A DNA stretch of 64,000 nt from Zygnema cylindricum (taxonomy: Eukaryota; Streptophyta; Zygnematophyceae; Zygnematales; Zygnemataceae), in assembly GCA_037447655.1 (NCBI GenBank), contig JBBHKE010002416.1, forward strand, positions 22,889 to 86,888. Reading direction: 5' to 3'. Under the pieces are notes generated by a model. It was not told where the DNA came from and did not search any database. It was given only the letters and a program-made list of their open reading frames with translations. A program made the position numbers and the translations under genes. Shown here piece by piece: positions 21,538-32,933 of the stretch (position 1 is the first letter of the stretch; every line of letters starts with the position of its first letter).

Positions 21538-23030
21538 TTACTTTTCAACTTTTTCCCTTACGAAGCTTAATCTTATGTCCATATGTTTTGCTTTGAAATG
21601 GTGTTTTGGATTAGCTGCAATTGCGATTGCAACTTGATTATCGCAAAATATTTCATGTACTCCCTCCTTCATATATCCCAATTCTTGCAACAATGACTTC
21701 ACCCACATTATTTCTTTTACAGCAAAACAAGACGCCATATACTCAGCCTCCAAAGTAGACTGAGCAACCACCTTTTGTTGCTTACTGCTCCAACAGCAAG
21801 CACCTTCCCCCACATACAAAACATGTCTAGAAGTGCATCTTCTCATAGGTGCATCCCCATAACTGGCATCACTCAAAGTGGTGATATCAGTGTGCTCCCC
21901 TCCCAAATGCAACTATAATTCTTTGGTTCCAACCAGATATCTCATGACTCTCTTGGCTGCCTCCCAGTCTCTCTTCTAGGATCATTAAGAACTCTAATTG
22001 CCTCCCAGTCTCTCTTCTAGGATCATTAAGAACTCTAATTGCTGCTGTTATGTCTAGCCTGGTACAATTTATAAAATAGATCAAACTTCCTACGACCTGT
22101 CTATAAGGGATAGACTTCATAATCTCTCTCTCCTCTGGACTCATCTGATCGTCTAAGATCATCACTCCTCCTTCTACACTCCCATCACTTACTTTTTTCA
22201 AGTCCATGGGAGTGGTACAACTGTTAGCATTTTCCATCTGGAATTTCTCAAGCATATTTCCTATTGCTTCTTTCTGAGTAAGTCTAATAATCGTCTTCCC
22301 TCTATCTCTCTCCATTTGGATCCCTAAAATATATTTTGCCTCCCCTAAATCCTTCATATCAAATCTGCCCCTAAGATCTTTCTTTAGCCTATTGATCTTC
22401 TCCAAAGACTTACTCAACACAAACAGATCATCCACATAAATTGCAATAAAAATGACACCATTCTCATATTCAAACATATCGATAGAATGGTCAAAGCTGA
22501 TACGGATATATCCCAGATTGGTGAGAAACTCATCTAGTTTCTTATTCCACTGTCGGGGAGCCTCCTTCAGTCCATACAAGGATTGTATGAGCCTGCAGAC
22601 TTTGCTCTCTTCTCCTTCTTCCACGAACCCCTCGGGTTGCCTCATGAAAATTTCTTCCTCTAACTCACCATTAAGAAAAGTTGTCTTAATGTCCATCTGG
22701 TGGATTTCCATGTCTTCCGCTGCTGCAAGACTAAGGAGAATCCTTACTGAGGGGAACCAAACAACCGGAGCAAAGGTCTCCTCATAGTCAATCCCCTCCT
22801 TTTGAGTGAACCCATTTGCTACCAATCGAGCCTTATATCTCTCAATGGTATTATCTGGGTTTAGTTTTAGTTTAAATACCCATTTACACCCAATAGGTTC
22901 TTTGTCTGGAGGACAATCCGCTAATTCCCAAGTATTTGCTTCCATGATAGAAGCCATCTCATCATTTATGGCTCTAATCCATCTTTCTTTCTCTAGACTA
23001 TTCACTGCCTCCGAGTAAGACTGAGGCTCA
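21538..23030 (-). pseudogene. A1 reverse transcriptase and RNase H part
   Basis: From the B1 insertion point down to a TAA at 21538-21540. It contains WVFKLKLNPDN, DIKTTFLNGELEEE, SLYGLKEAPRQWNKK, the YVDD box in IAIYVDDLFVLSKS, MKDLGEAKYILGIQ, and RNase H motifs (SDASYGDAPMRRC, STLEAEYMA, FCDNQVAIAI). A 41-bp tandem duplication (21960-22000 and 22001-22041) breaks the frame between reverse transcriptase and RNase H. The frame also stops after FVREKVEK, about 35 residues short of the family end seen in B1 and B2. Confidence 0.85.
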
Positions 23031-23248
23031 TCTGTGTAGAAATTAATGATCCATTTAAAGTATTTTCTAGGTCTAAATAGAAATATAGAGAGAAGCCGAG
23101 GCAGTCTACCTCTAACTTCTCTCTTCAACTCTCAAACTTGTCGCAGTCACTGAGAAATTGGAAAGGGAGCTAGAGCCATGGCTACCTAGGCTATCCAAAA
23201 GTTTACGAGGATTATATATTAGTTAGGGGTTTATTTACTAAAAAGATA

Positions 23249-23326
23249 TGGTGCCGGCTACAGGATTTGATCCTTGTACCTACCGGCCGGCAGACAGCCG
23301 GTAGCCGGTAGCCTTAGCCGTTAAGT
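23249..23326 (-). other. tRNA-minihelix-like module inside LTR-B, antisense to the element
   Basis: On the minus strand a 7-base arm TGCCGGC (23292-23286) pairs with GCCGGCA (23258-23252), followed by CCA (23251-23249). Between them sits GGTACAAGGATCAAATCC, a T-arm-like hairpin sharing the ATCAAAT loop of the LTR-A module. A D-arm-like TTAACGGCTAAGGC lies upstream. The pairing arms are kept in B2 (33734-33740 and 33768-33774). The T-stem is imperfect. Confidence 0.45.
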
Positions 23327-23487
23327 CTTTATCGAGTGTTACGTAATATAGGGTATGATATTTAATTAAATGTTATCGAGTAGGAAAATTCATTTAACTA
23401 TAACTGTTTACGGGAGACATAGATCCATAATTGTAAAAGTACGGATTACGGTACGGATAAGAAACCAATACCGCGCATTTGTTTCTT

Positions 23488-23497
23488 TATATAAAAG
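23488..23497 (+). promoter_or_regulatory. Candidate TATA box of the B1 5' LTR
   Basis: TATATAAAAG about 450 bp into the LTR, in the element's sense. The matching place in the 3' LTR (about 28890) reads TATAGAAAAG, so it is partly lost there. The start site is inferred, not seen. Confidence 0.45.
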
Positions 23498-24091
23498 AAT
23501 ATCGCACATGTATTTATTACGGCTACGATTAAATATGAATTTAATCGGACGGGCGGAATTAACGCCGCGATCGCGGAAGAGGATTTCGGCGGTTTTTGGA
23601 CATCGCCACATCAGATGACACGTGGCGGAATAACATTGGATCGCGGCATCTCCGAGGATTACGGGAACGAATCCGGACATACCACGTGTCGACATTAAGG
23701 CCATGTCGTACAGTGTTCGTACAGAAAGTACACCGGCAGCTGTACTTTTGTGTACGGAGCTGCACTCTGATTGGCTCCGTACATCAGTAGATAGAGTTTG
23801 TGAGAGAGATAGGACTTAGAAAAATTAGGAGATAGGACCCTCTCTCCAAGAGAGCTTTTGTACAAAAGGTCAACTTTGACCCTCCATAACTTACTGCTCA
23901 GGGGAGCAAATTTAGAGATTCTTTTTGCTATCGACTCACGGGAGTCTTCCCTTCACAGGGGTGAAGTTGGTCAGAGTTATTATCTGCCAGGGTGGTAGTT
24001 GTTTTTGCTGAAACACAAAGGGGTCACGGTTATCCTAGAGGCTTCTTGGAAGCTGTCCACTCTGAGGACTTATGGAGGTCTCAGAGTTTCA

Positions 24092-24106
24092 GGTTATGGG
24101 CCCACC
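24092..24106 (+). other. B1 primer binding site for the anticodon arm of initiator tRNA-Met
   Basis: GGTTATGGGCCCACC abuts the LTR end at 24091. Its complement, GGTGGGCCCATAACC, is as I recall the anticodon arm of plant initiator tRNA-Met (about positions 26-40). Drosophila copia is known to prime in this way from a half-tRNA. The ATG at 24096 inside this site, opposite the CAU anticodon, opens the gag frame. Confidence 0.8.
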
Positions 24107-27100
24107 CTCTAGGGTACTAATCTTTAATGGAACTGGCTTCATATACTGAGAAAGTATGATGATAGGAGCTCTATGCGAAAAAAGGTTTTGGGGGATAGTG
24201 AGTGGACGGTTGGGGCGTCCATCGAGTCTTGGAATTCCTCCAGGGTTTAAAGGAAGCAGATTCACCAGGAAAGAGGATTCACCTTCAACGGAGGAAACAA
24301 AGGAAGGAGAGGTGGTGGACAAAGGAAAGGAGAAGGAGGCGACCACACCAATAGCAACTAGTTTAGCATTCATGTCACCTAAACCGAGGAACGAGGAGAA
24401 TGATACTGAAACCTGGGACTTCAACAATATGGCGGCAAAGCACTTCATCCTACGCCATCTCACTCAAGGACTTGCATGTCCTCATTTGCAGGTAGAGAGG
24501 GCATCCGATCTTTGGATGGCTCTCATAGAGATGTACCGAAGTGGTACGATTCAGCAACAACAGTTGGCTGATCAGAAAATTAAGGAGTATGTATACAAAG
24601 GGGGAAATATGTTGGATTTTTGCAATGAGCTTGCTACACTCTTCATTGAGCTACAGAGTGCGGGAAAAGTTTTTAGTGAAAAAGAAAAGGTTAACTGTTT
24701 ACTAATGAAGTTACCTGATGAGTTCGAGAACATAGTCAACCGTGTGCAGGACTTGCCGGACTCAAGGTGGATATGGAACTCAGTGGTAGGGATGATTCTC
24801 GTTCAGGAGAATACGATTGAGATCCGATGGGGAGGAACGAGTGGCCAAGCCTTGGCAACTGCGACCGATTGGAGGAACAAGGATTCCCGGAAACCGGTCG
24901 GAAGCTATGGGGGCAGGGAGCAAAAAAATCAGACCGACGAGTTCGGATTAAGGGCTCCCAAAGGTTTATGTCATTTTTGTAAGAAACCTGGGCACTATAT
25001 GGCAGAGTGCACTAAACTAACCGAGCTTCGTTTAAAGGAGGGGTAGACCGGTGGTACCCCGAGGGGAAAGAAAAAGGCCCTTATGACACAGGTACATGAG
25101 GCGAAATCCGAGGACGAGGACGATGAGCTCCTTTTAGATGAGGAGTTGGAGGCGAAAAACGAGGTCGAAATTCCACAAAGTCAGAAATGTGCTTACGGTG
25201 GATTGAAAGGTGAAGCAGGCTGGATTGTAGATTCAGGTGCCTCCATGCACATGTGTAAGGATAGGCACCTGTTCACTAAGATAAGAAAGATTCCCAGCGT
25301 AGAAATAGAGTACGGGGATGGGAGGATAGTCACCACTACTCTTGAAGGATCGGTAGATTTGAAAGTGTTAGTAGAAGGAAAGACATCCATAGTAACATTC
25401 TTCGATGTATTGTTTATTCCGGAGCTGAACAAAAACCTCATCTCTACATCCGTATTAGATGATAAGGGTTTTTTTACTAGCACTAGGAAAGGAGTCTTTA
25501 TTGCTAGTTTTGAGGAGGATGTCTATTTCATTGCTGAGAAAGGTAGCCATGGGATGTTTACGCTGGTTTTAAGTAATGAAAAGAAGAAACTTTATTATGC
25601 TGGTGTTCATGATATTATGATGTGGCATAAGAGGCTTGGGCATGTGAATCTAGACAAGTTAAGAGAGATGAAAAAGATGGGAGTGGTGGAAGGGATTAAG
25701 TTCAGTGAGAATGATAATATAAGTGATTGTAGTGGATGTGCTCAAGGTAAAACACACAGATTACCCTTTCCTAAAACAGCCACCTATAAGGGAGAAAAAA
25801 TTCTAGATCTAGTACACACGGATATTTGGGGACCGGCTAAAGTGCCCTCACTGAGAGGGAAGAGATTTATGATGACTATCACTGATGATTGGTCTCGGTA
25901 TTCTCGAGTGTATTTTTTGAAAAAAAAGTCCGAAGCTCAGGACTGTTTTAGACAATATAAAGCATGGAGCGAAAAACTCCATGAAACTCCAATCAAGAGA
26001 ATAAGGAGTGACAATGGTGGAGAGTATACTTCTAACCAGTTTGAGGATTTTCTGAGGGAAGATGGGGTCCAACACCAAAAGATAGTTCCAGAAAACCCGC
26101 AACAGAATGAGGTAGTTGAAAGGTTAAATAGAACACTAAGTGATAGTGCTAGAATGTTGTCAGATAAGAAGATAGGAAAAAGAATTTGGGCAGAAGCAAT
26201 GAACTGTGCTAATTACCTCAAAAATAGAGTTCTTACTTCAGCTATAAAAGATCAAACACCTTATGAGAGATGGACAGGCCGGAAACCACACATATCTCAC
26301 TTAAAGGTTTTCGGCAGTCAAGTATTCAGTCTAGATACAGATCGGTCTAATTGGAAGTTAGATCCTAAAAGAAAACCGGGATACTTATTAGGATATGATG
26401 AGGATGTTAAAGGATATAGTGTTTATGATCTAAAAAGGGAAGATATAATCTTAGTAAAGCATCTTGTAGTTATGGATGAAGGAAAGTCTGTGGATCCCTT
26501 CAAATATACAAAGTCAGTAAAAATCAGATTTGAGTCAGAAAATTCCGATGACTTTTAACTTCCTAACTATCCAGGTTTTAGAGAAGATGACATTCTTGCA
26601 GGTACAAATCTGACCATAAAGGACTCGGCTGTGGAAACTCCATTGACAACTCTACCCGAAGCGGAAGACATGGTGGAAATTGATTCGGAATCAAGTGATA
26701 GGGGAGAAGCCGAGTTTGTTCGAAAGAGTCAACGAGAACCATCTATTTCGGCCTCAGATTTTGACGGGGGAAAGAGAAGTAGCAAAAGACTACAAGAAAA
26801 ATAGGTTAATAACAAGGTAACTAAACTATCTCATCAAGATGAACCTCAAACTTATGGAGAGGCGATGACTTCTCCAGAAAGAAACCGGTGGAAGACAACC
26901 ATCAATGAGGAGATGGCCTCAATTATGGCAGCCGATACTTGGGAGCTGGTGGATTGTCCACCTAACTGAAAATCAATCGGTTGTAAGTGGGTTTTCAAAT
27001 TAAAACTGAACCCAGATAACACAATGAAGCGCTACAAGGCCCGATTAGTGGCAAAGGGATTTACACAAAAAGAGGGAATTGACTACGAGGAAACCTTTGC

Positions 27101-28424
27101 CCGGTGGTCAGATCCCTCCGTCCGCATACTTCTCAGCCTGGTAGCAGCGGAAGACATGGAAGTGCACCAGATGGACATCAAGACAGCCTTTTTGCATGGA
27201 GAATTGGAAGAGGAGATCTTCATACGATAACCCGAAGGGTTTGTGGAGGATGGAGAGGAGAGTAAGGTATGCCGGCTGATTAAATCTCTTTATGGTTTAA
27301 AACAGGCGCCTCGACAGTGGAATAAGAAGCTTGATGAGTTTCTTACCGGTTCGGGATATATCCGGATCAGCTCAGATCACTCAATCTATGTTTTCGAAGA
27401 TGAGGATGGTTTTATATTTATTGCAATTTATGTTGATGATTTGCTTGTCTTAAGTAAATCAATGGAAAAAATTAATAAACTAAAAACCGATCTTAAGGGG
27501 AGATTTGAAATGAAGGATATGGGGGAAGCAAAATATATTTTGGGAATTCAAGTAGAGAGAGACCGAAAAAGAAAAATTATAAGATTGACTCAAAATGAAG
27601 CAATAGGGAACATGCTTGAAAAATTTCACATGGATAAAGCTAATAGTTGTACAACTCCAATGGAGTTGAAGAAGGGAAGTGAGGGGAGTGAGGAAGGAGG
27701 AGTCATAGTCTTAGACGAGGAATTATCTCCTGAAGAACAGAAGTTCATGCAGACTATTCCTTACAGGCAAGTAGTGGGAAGTCTAATCTATTTTATGAAT
27801 TGTACCCGGTCGGATTTAGCTGCAGCTGTAGGAGTGCTGAGTAGAAGTCTAAATGCTCCCACTAAGAAGGATTGGGAGATAGCTAAGAGAGTTCTTAGAT
27901 ACTTGATAGGAACTAGGGATCTATGGTTGCATTTGGGTGGGGAGAATACTGACATCACTACTCGGAGTGATGCTAGTTATGGTGATGCTCCGATGAGGAG
28001 ATGCACTTCTGGATATGTATTATATGTGGGTGATGGGGCTTGCTGTTGGAGTAGCAAACAGCAAAAGGTCATTGCTCAGTCCACCATGGAGGCTGAGTAT
28101 ATGGCCTCTTGCTCTGCTGTAAAAGAATTGATGTGGGTCAAGTCTTTACTTGGTGAACTTGGTCATCTTAAGAGTGGTGTGCAGAAAATATTTTGTGATA
28201 ATCAAGCAACAATCGCTATTTCTGCCAATCCTAAACATCATTTTAAAGCCAAACACATGGACATCAGACTCAGCTTTGTTAAAGAGAAAGTAGAAAACAA
28301 AATAATCAGTTTAGAGTACCGACCAGATAGTGAGATGGTAGCAGATATGATGACCAAACCTGTGCCTTCCTCTAAGCTAATTTTCTGCAGGGAGAAGTGT
28401 GGTCTGAAATTAAAGATTGACTAG
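24096..28424 (+). pseudogene. B1 gag-pol polyprotein, one frame with six stop codons
   Basis: The frame from ATG 24096 to TAG 28422-28424 spans 1443 codons without net frameshift. Domains: gag with AKHFILRHLTQGLACPHLQ and the knuckle CHFCKKPGHYMAEC; protease with WIVDSGASMHMC; integrase HHCC (HKRLGH, CSGC) and core D, D, E (VHTDIWGP, RSDNGGEY, NPQQNEVVERLNRT); reverse transcriptase with DIKTAFLHGELEEE, SLYGLKQAPRQWNKK, IAIYVDDLLVLSKS; RNase H with SDASYGDAPMRRC, STMEAEYMA, FCDNQATIAI. In-frame stops lie at 24147, 25044, 26556, 26802, 26967 and 27228. Against sister copy B2, four of these are C-to-T changes (25044, 26802, 26967, 27228), 24147 is TGG to TGA, and 26556 needs two changes. Near 27105 small deletions of one and two bases cancel out. 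Confidence 0.92.
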
Positions 28425-28437
28425 AAAATAATGGGAG
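28425..28437 (+). other. B1 polypurine tract
   Basis: AAAATAATGGGAG lies between the stop codon and the 3' LTR, the expected place for plus-strand priming. Only one base pair interrupts the purine run. Confidence 0.75.
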
Positions 28438-29494
28438 TGTATAAATTAATGATCAATTTAAAGTATTTTCTAGGTCTAAATAGAAATATAGAAAGGAGCC
28501 GAGGCAGTCTACCTCTAACTTATCTCTTCAACTCTCAAACTTGTCGGAGTCACTGAGAAATTGGAGAGGGAGCTAGAGCCATGGCTACCTAGGCTATCAA
28601 GAAGTTTACGGGGATTATATATTAGTCAGGGGTTTATTTACTAAAAAGATATGGTGCCGGCTACAGGATTTGATCCTTGTACCTACCGGCCGGCAGACAG
28701 CCGGTAGCCGGTAGCCTTAGCCGTTAAGTCTTTATCGAGTGTTACGTAATATAGGGTAAGATATTTAATTAAATGTTATCGAGTAGGAAAATTCATTTAA
28801 CTATAACTGATTACGGGAGACATAGATCCATAATTGTAAAAGTACGGATTGCGGTACGGATAAGAAACCAATACCGCACATTTGTTTCTTTATAGAAAAG
28901 AATATCGCACATGTATTTATTATGGCTACGATTAAATATGGATTTAACTGGACGGCCGAAATTAACGCCGAGATCGCGGAAGAGGATTTTGGCGGTTTGT
29001 GGACATAGCCACATCGAATGACACGTGGCGGAAGAACATTGGATCACGGCATCTCCGAGGATTACGGGAATGACTCCGGACATACCACGTGTCGACATTA
29101 AGGCCATGTCGTACATTGTTCGTACAAAAAGTACACCGGCAGTTGTACTTTTGTGTACGGAGCTACACTTTGATTGGCTCCGTACATCAGTAGATAGAGT
29201 TTGTGAGAGAGATAAGACTTAGAAAAATTAGGAGATAGGACCCTCTCTCCCAAAGAGCTTCTGTACAAAAGGTCAACTTTGACCCTCCATAACTTACTGC
29301 TCAGGGGAGCAAATTCAGAGATTCTTTTTGCTATCGACTCAGGGGAGTCTTGCCTTCACAGGGGTGAAGTTGGTCAGAGTAATTATCTGCCAGGGTGGTA
29401 GTTGTTTTTGCTGAAGCACAAAGGGGTAAGGGTTATCCTAGAGGCTTCTTGGAAGCTGTCCACTCTGAGGACTTATGGAGGTCTCAGAGTTTCA
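28438..29494 (+). repeat. 3' LTR of B1
   Basis: 1057 bp, starting TGTATAAATTAATG and ending AGAGTTTCA, followed by target duplication ATCTG. Scattered substitutions separate it from the 5' LTR, mostly transitions. Confidence 0.95.
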
Positions 29495-29499
29495 ATCTG

Positions 29500-32228
29500 G
29501 GTGAGATAGCTTAGTTACCTTATGAGAGACCTGTTTTTCTTGTATCCTTTTGTTGATCCTCCTTCCTCCGTCAAACTCCGAAGCTGGAATGGATGGAAGT
29601 CTTGGGTTTCTTCTCACTGTCTCATCGGCTCCCCTGTCCATGGAAGTCGGTTCTTGTCCCACTTCTTCTATGTCCTCGAAATCCATAGGTGTATGTGAGG
29701 TTTCCGGTGAGTCTCCTGTATCTCGGATCTCCCCTGAATCTAAAATCACGGTTTCACTCATGTCCCTTTCGAGAACGACCGTGTTCTCCTCACTTTCGGA
29801 CTCAAATCTGATTCTTATCTTCATTGTATATTTGAAGGGGTCAAATGACTTCCCTTCATCCATGACAACAAAGTGTTTGACCAGAATGATATCTTTCTTT
29901 GCTAAGTCATAGACTCTGTATCCCTTAACATCCTCATCATATCCCACAAAGTATCCAGGTTTTCCATTAGCATCTAGTTTCCAGTTCTTCCAATCTGTGT
30001 CAAGACTGTAAACTTGGCTATCAAATACTTTAATATGTGAGATATTTGGTTTCCTTCCAACCCATCTCTCATAAGGTGTCGCTCCCTTTACAGCTGAGGT
30101 AAGGACTCTATTCTTAATGTAGGTGGCACAGTTCATTGCTTCTACCCAAAATCTCTTTCATATTTTCTTGTCTGCCAACATACTACATACACTATCTCTT
30201 AGAGTTCGGTTCAACCTCTCAACTACCCCATTTTTTTCCAAGTTATATGGTACAATTTTTTGGTGTTGCACTCCCTCATCTCTTATATATTCCTCAAATT
30301 GGTTAGAGGTATATTCCCCCCCATTATCACTCCTTATCTTGTTAATGGGGGTTTCATGCAACTTCTCACTCTAGGCTTTATATTCTTTGAAGTAAGTTGA
30401 TGCTTCAGACTTTGTTTTCAGAAAGTAGACTCTAGAGTACCTAGACCAATCATCGATTATTGTCATCATAAATCTTTTTCCTCCAACCGAAGGTACTTTT
30501 GCAGGTCCCCAAATATCTGTGTGGACCAAATCTATCACTTTCTCACCTCTATATGTGGCGGCTTTGGGAAAGGGAAGTTTGTGAGCCTTACCTTGAACAC
30601 AACCACTACAATCATCCATCATTTCATTATCCCCAAACTGAATGCCTTTTACTACCCCAAGCTTTTTCATTTCCCTCAACCTATCAAACTGCACATGCCC
30701 CAATCGCTTATGCCAAATCATCAACTTAGGAACACCAACATAATAAGCATTCTTCTTTTCAATACTCACGTTAAGCCTAAACATTCCTTGGCTTCCCTTA
30801 TTTGCCGTGAAGTAAACTTCATCCCCATACTTAGCTGTAAAGACTCCCTTTCGAGTGAACGTATCAAACTCTTTGTCATCTAACATAGATGTAGAGATAA
30901 GATTTTTACTCAGCTGAGGAATGTAGAGTACATCTGAGAATGTAAGTATAGAAGTCTTACCCTCCTGTAAGACTTTCAAATCTACTGATCCCACTAGATC
31001 TGTAGTAACTATTCTCCCATCCCCATACTCTATCTCTACAGTAGGGATTTTCCTTAGCTTAGTGAAGAGTTTTTTATCACGACACATATGCATGGATGCA
31101 CCTGAGTCAATAATCCATCCTTCCTGTAGAGCTTCCCGAATTGCTCCAAAGGCACACTTCTGTCTCCGAGGGATCTCTTTCTCCTCTTGACTCTCGTCAA
31201 GAAGAAGCTCCCCATCCTCCTCAGAGGACTCATCCTCGGTTTCTCCTGTCACTTTTGTAACCACAAGTGCCTTTTTCTTCCCTCCGGAAGAACCCCCTCC
31301 ACGGTTCTCTTGGAGCCTCAGCTCCGACAGCTTGACACAATCTGCGATGAAGTGTCCCGGCTTTTTGCAAAAATGACAAAAACCCTTTGGGGGGCTCGCT
31401 CCTCCAAGATGATCTCTTTCCCTTTAGTACAGTTTCTTCGGATCCTTCCCCCATCGGTCCCCACTTGTTGCTAGAGCTTGAATGCTCTTTCCTCCTCTCC
31501 TAATCTCTATTGTGTTTTCTTGCACAAGTATCATCCTGACCACTGTGTTCCATTTCCATGAACTATTAGGCATCTCCTGTACTCGATACACTATGTTCTC
31601 GAACTCATCTAGTAACTTCATGATAAGAGTGTTAACTTTCATTTTCATTGTACCTGCCCACCCGGCATTTTCCATCTCCATATACAAACAAAAAAGATTA
31701 TTACAGTAATCTAACATCTTTCCTCCTTTGTAAGTGTAACTCACTAGCTTTTGCTCAGCCAACTGGAGCTCCTGAATTGTTCCAGCTCTATAAATCTCCA
31801 CCAAACTCACCCACAACTCCTCGGCCTTGTAAATTTAAAGTTGAGGAGTGGCTAAAGCTTCAGTGAGGTGCCTGAGAATGAACTTCTTACCAGCCATGTT
31901 TACATCCTCCCATATTTGAGTATCGTTCTCTGTGGTCTTCACGGTCGTTGCTCCTTGTACTGTGGCAATAAGAGTAAGGGGTGTCTCCTTCCCTTTTCCC
32001 CTTTTTGGACACATCGCTGTCCCCATCATCTTCCTCCTCCGCTGAGGCAGCCGTTGTTGCACGAAACCTTACTCCTCCAAATCGTGGTGGAGTTCCCGAA
32101 GGTGGACGTTTCACTTGTACACTGACGATACCTCAGTACCGTTTTTCGCACAAAGCTCCCATCATCATGGCTTCCCAATATATGAACCCAAATCCATTGA
32201 AGGTGGGCACCCTAGAGGGTGGGCCCAT
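29500..32228 (-). pseudogene. A1 gag, protease and integrase part
   Basis: The start is the ATG at 32228 inside the primer site. Gag (KRPPSGTPPRFGG, KKFILRHLTEALATPQL) begins in one frame and continues in another from about 31870. Then come a CCHC knuckle near 31375, an acidic linker (TEDESSEEDGELLLDE), the protease WIIDSGASMHMC, the integrase HHCC (HKRLGHVQFDRLREMKK, CSGC) and core (VHTDIWGP, RSDNGGEY, NLEKNGVVERLNRT), and the linker before reverse transcriptase. In-frame stops interrupt it after KKLY (31424), after the KEYKA segment (about 30368) and after LADKKI (30158). B1 lies directly downstream, cutting it off from its own reverse transcriptase. Confidence 0.85.
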
Positions 32229-32232
32229 AACC
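32218..32232 (-). other. A1 primer binding site for the anticodon arm of initiator tRNA-Met
   Basis: The minus strand reads GGTTATGGGCCCACC directly against the right LTR (which starts at 32233). This is the same 15-base site as in B1, B2 and A2, and the gag ATG is embedded at 32228-32226. Confidence 0.8.
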
Positions 32233-32933
32233 TGCAGTTCTGTGTCCTCCATTGGACCACAGAATACAGGAAGCCTCTAGGTAGTATTTAACTAACCCAC
32301 TTCAAGCCACAACCACTACTGTCCAAGAAGGCAAAATGACAGTTTGATCGCACCTCTATGCAGCGTGGACTCCTTTGAGTCCGTGGCAAAAAGAATCACT
32401 GAAAACGGCCAACCAGCCGATAAGTTATGAGGCAGTAAAAATGCCAGTTTGTACATACTCTCAAAGGGAGAGGTGACTACCTACCAAAATTTTCTAAGTC
32501 CTGATTCCCTCTAATAACTTTTATCTACTGAAGTACGGACCAATCAGATTACTGTACCGTACCAAAAAGTACTAGTGCCGGTGTACCTTTTGTACGGCAT
32601 ATGTACGACAAGGCTATGAAGCGGACGCGTGTCTGCATTTCAATCGTCCGTACATTCCTCGGAATTCCCATGACCGAATGTCATCTCTCCACGTGGCTCC
32701 AGGTCATGCCACGTCACAAAACGCCAAAGTGACAATTCCGAGATTTCGGCGATGATGTGCGCCATTGGATTTTCAGCAAGACGTAATCTTAGCCGTTATA
32801 AATACTTGCACGATATTTGTTTCACTATCGAAACAAAATGCGCGATATCCGTTTTTAAAGGAATCGTACTTCGTACTTTCATAAAATTGTATCAATGCAT
32901 GCCATATATAGTTTTAGTTAAATGGATTTGTTC
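32233..32933 (-). repeat. Right (5') LTR of A1, first part
   Basis: Starts TGCAGTTCTGTGTCC and aligns to 20366 onward and 42380 onward. It is cut by B2 after AAATGGATTTGTTC; the remaining 335 bp resume at 39382. Confidence 0.9.
32812..32850. other. Imperfect palindrome near the LTR-A promoter
   Basis: CGATATTTGTTTC and CGAAACAAA lie on either side of ACTAT, followed by TGCGCGATATC. Arms TTTGTTTC/GAAACAAA match perfectly. LTR-B copies have the related TTTGTTTCATTTCCGAAACA (about 33526-33545). It sits next to a TTATAAATAC motif on the plus strand. Confidence 0.6.

Larger units (their letters stand above)
23036..24091 (+). repeat. 5' LTR of B1
   Basis: 1056 bp, starting TGTAGAAATTAATG and ending AGAGTTTCA. 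It pairs with 28438-29494 and is the same family as 32934-33980, 38330-39376 and 40299-41369. Confidence 0.95.
23036..29494 (+). mobile_element. Copia element B1 (family B), complete structure, nested in A1
   Basis: LTRs 23036-24091 and 28438-29494, flanked by the duplication ATCTG (23031-23035 and 29495-29499), which is A1 coding sequence. Gag-pol lies in a single frame from 24096 to 28424 but has six stop codons. This is the clearest nested insertion in the window. Confidence 0.95.
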
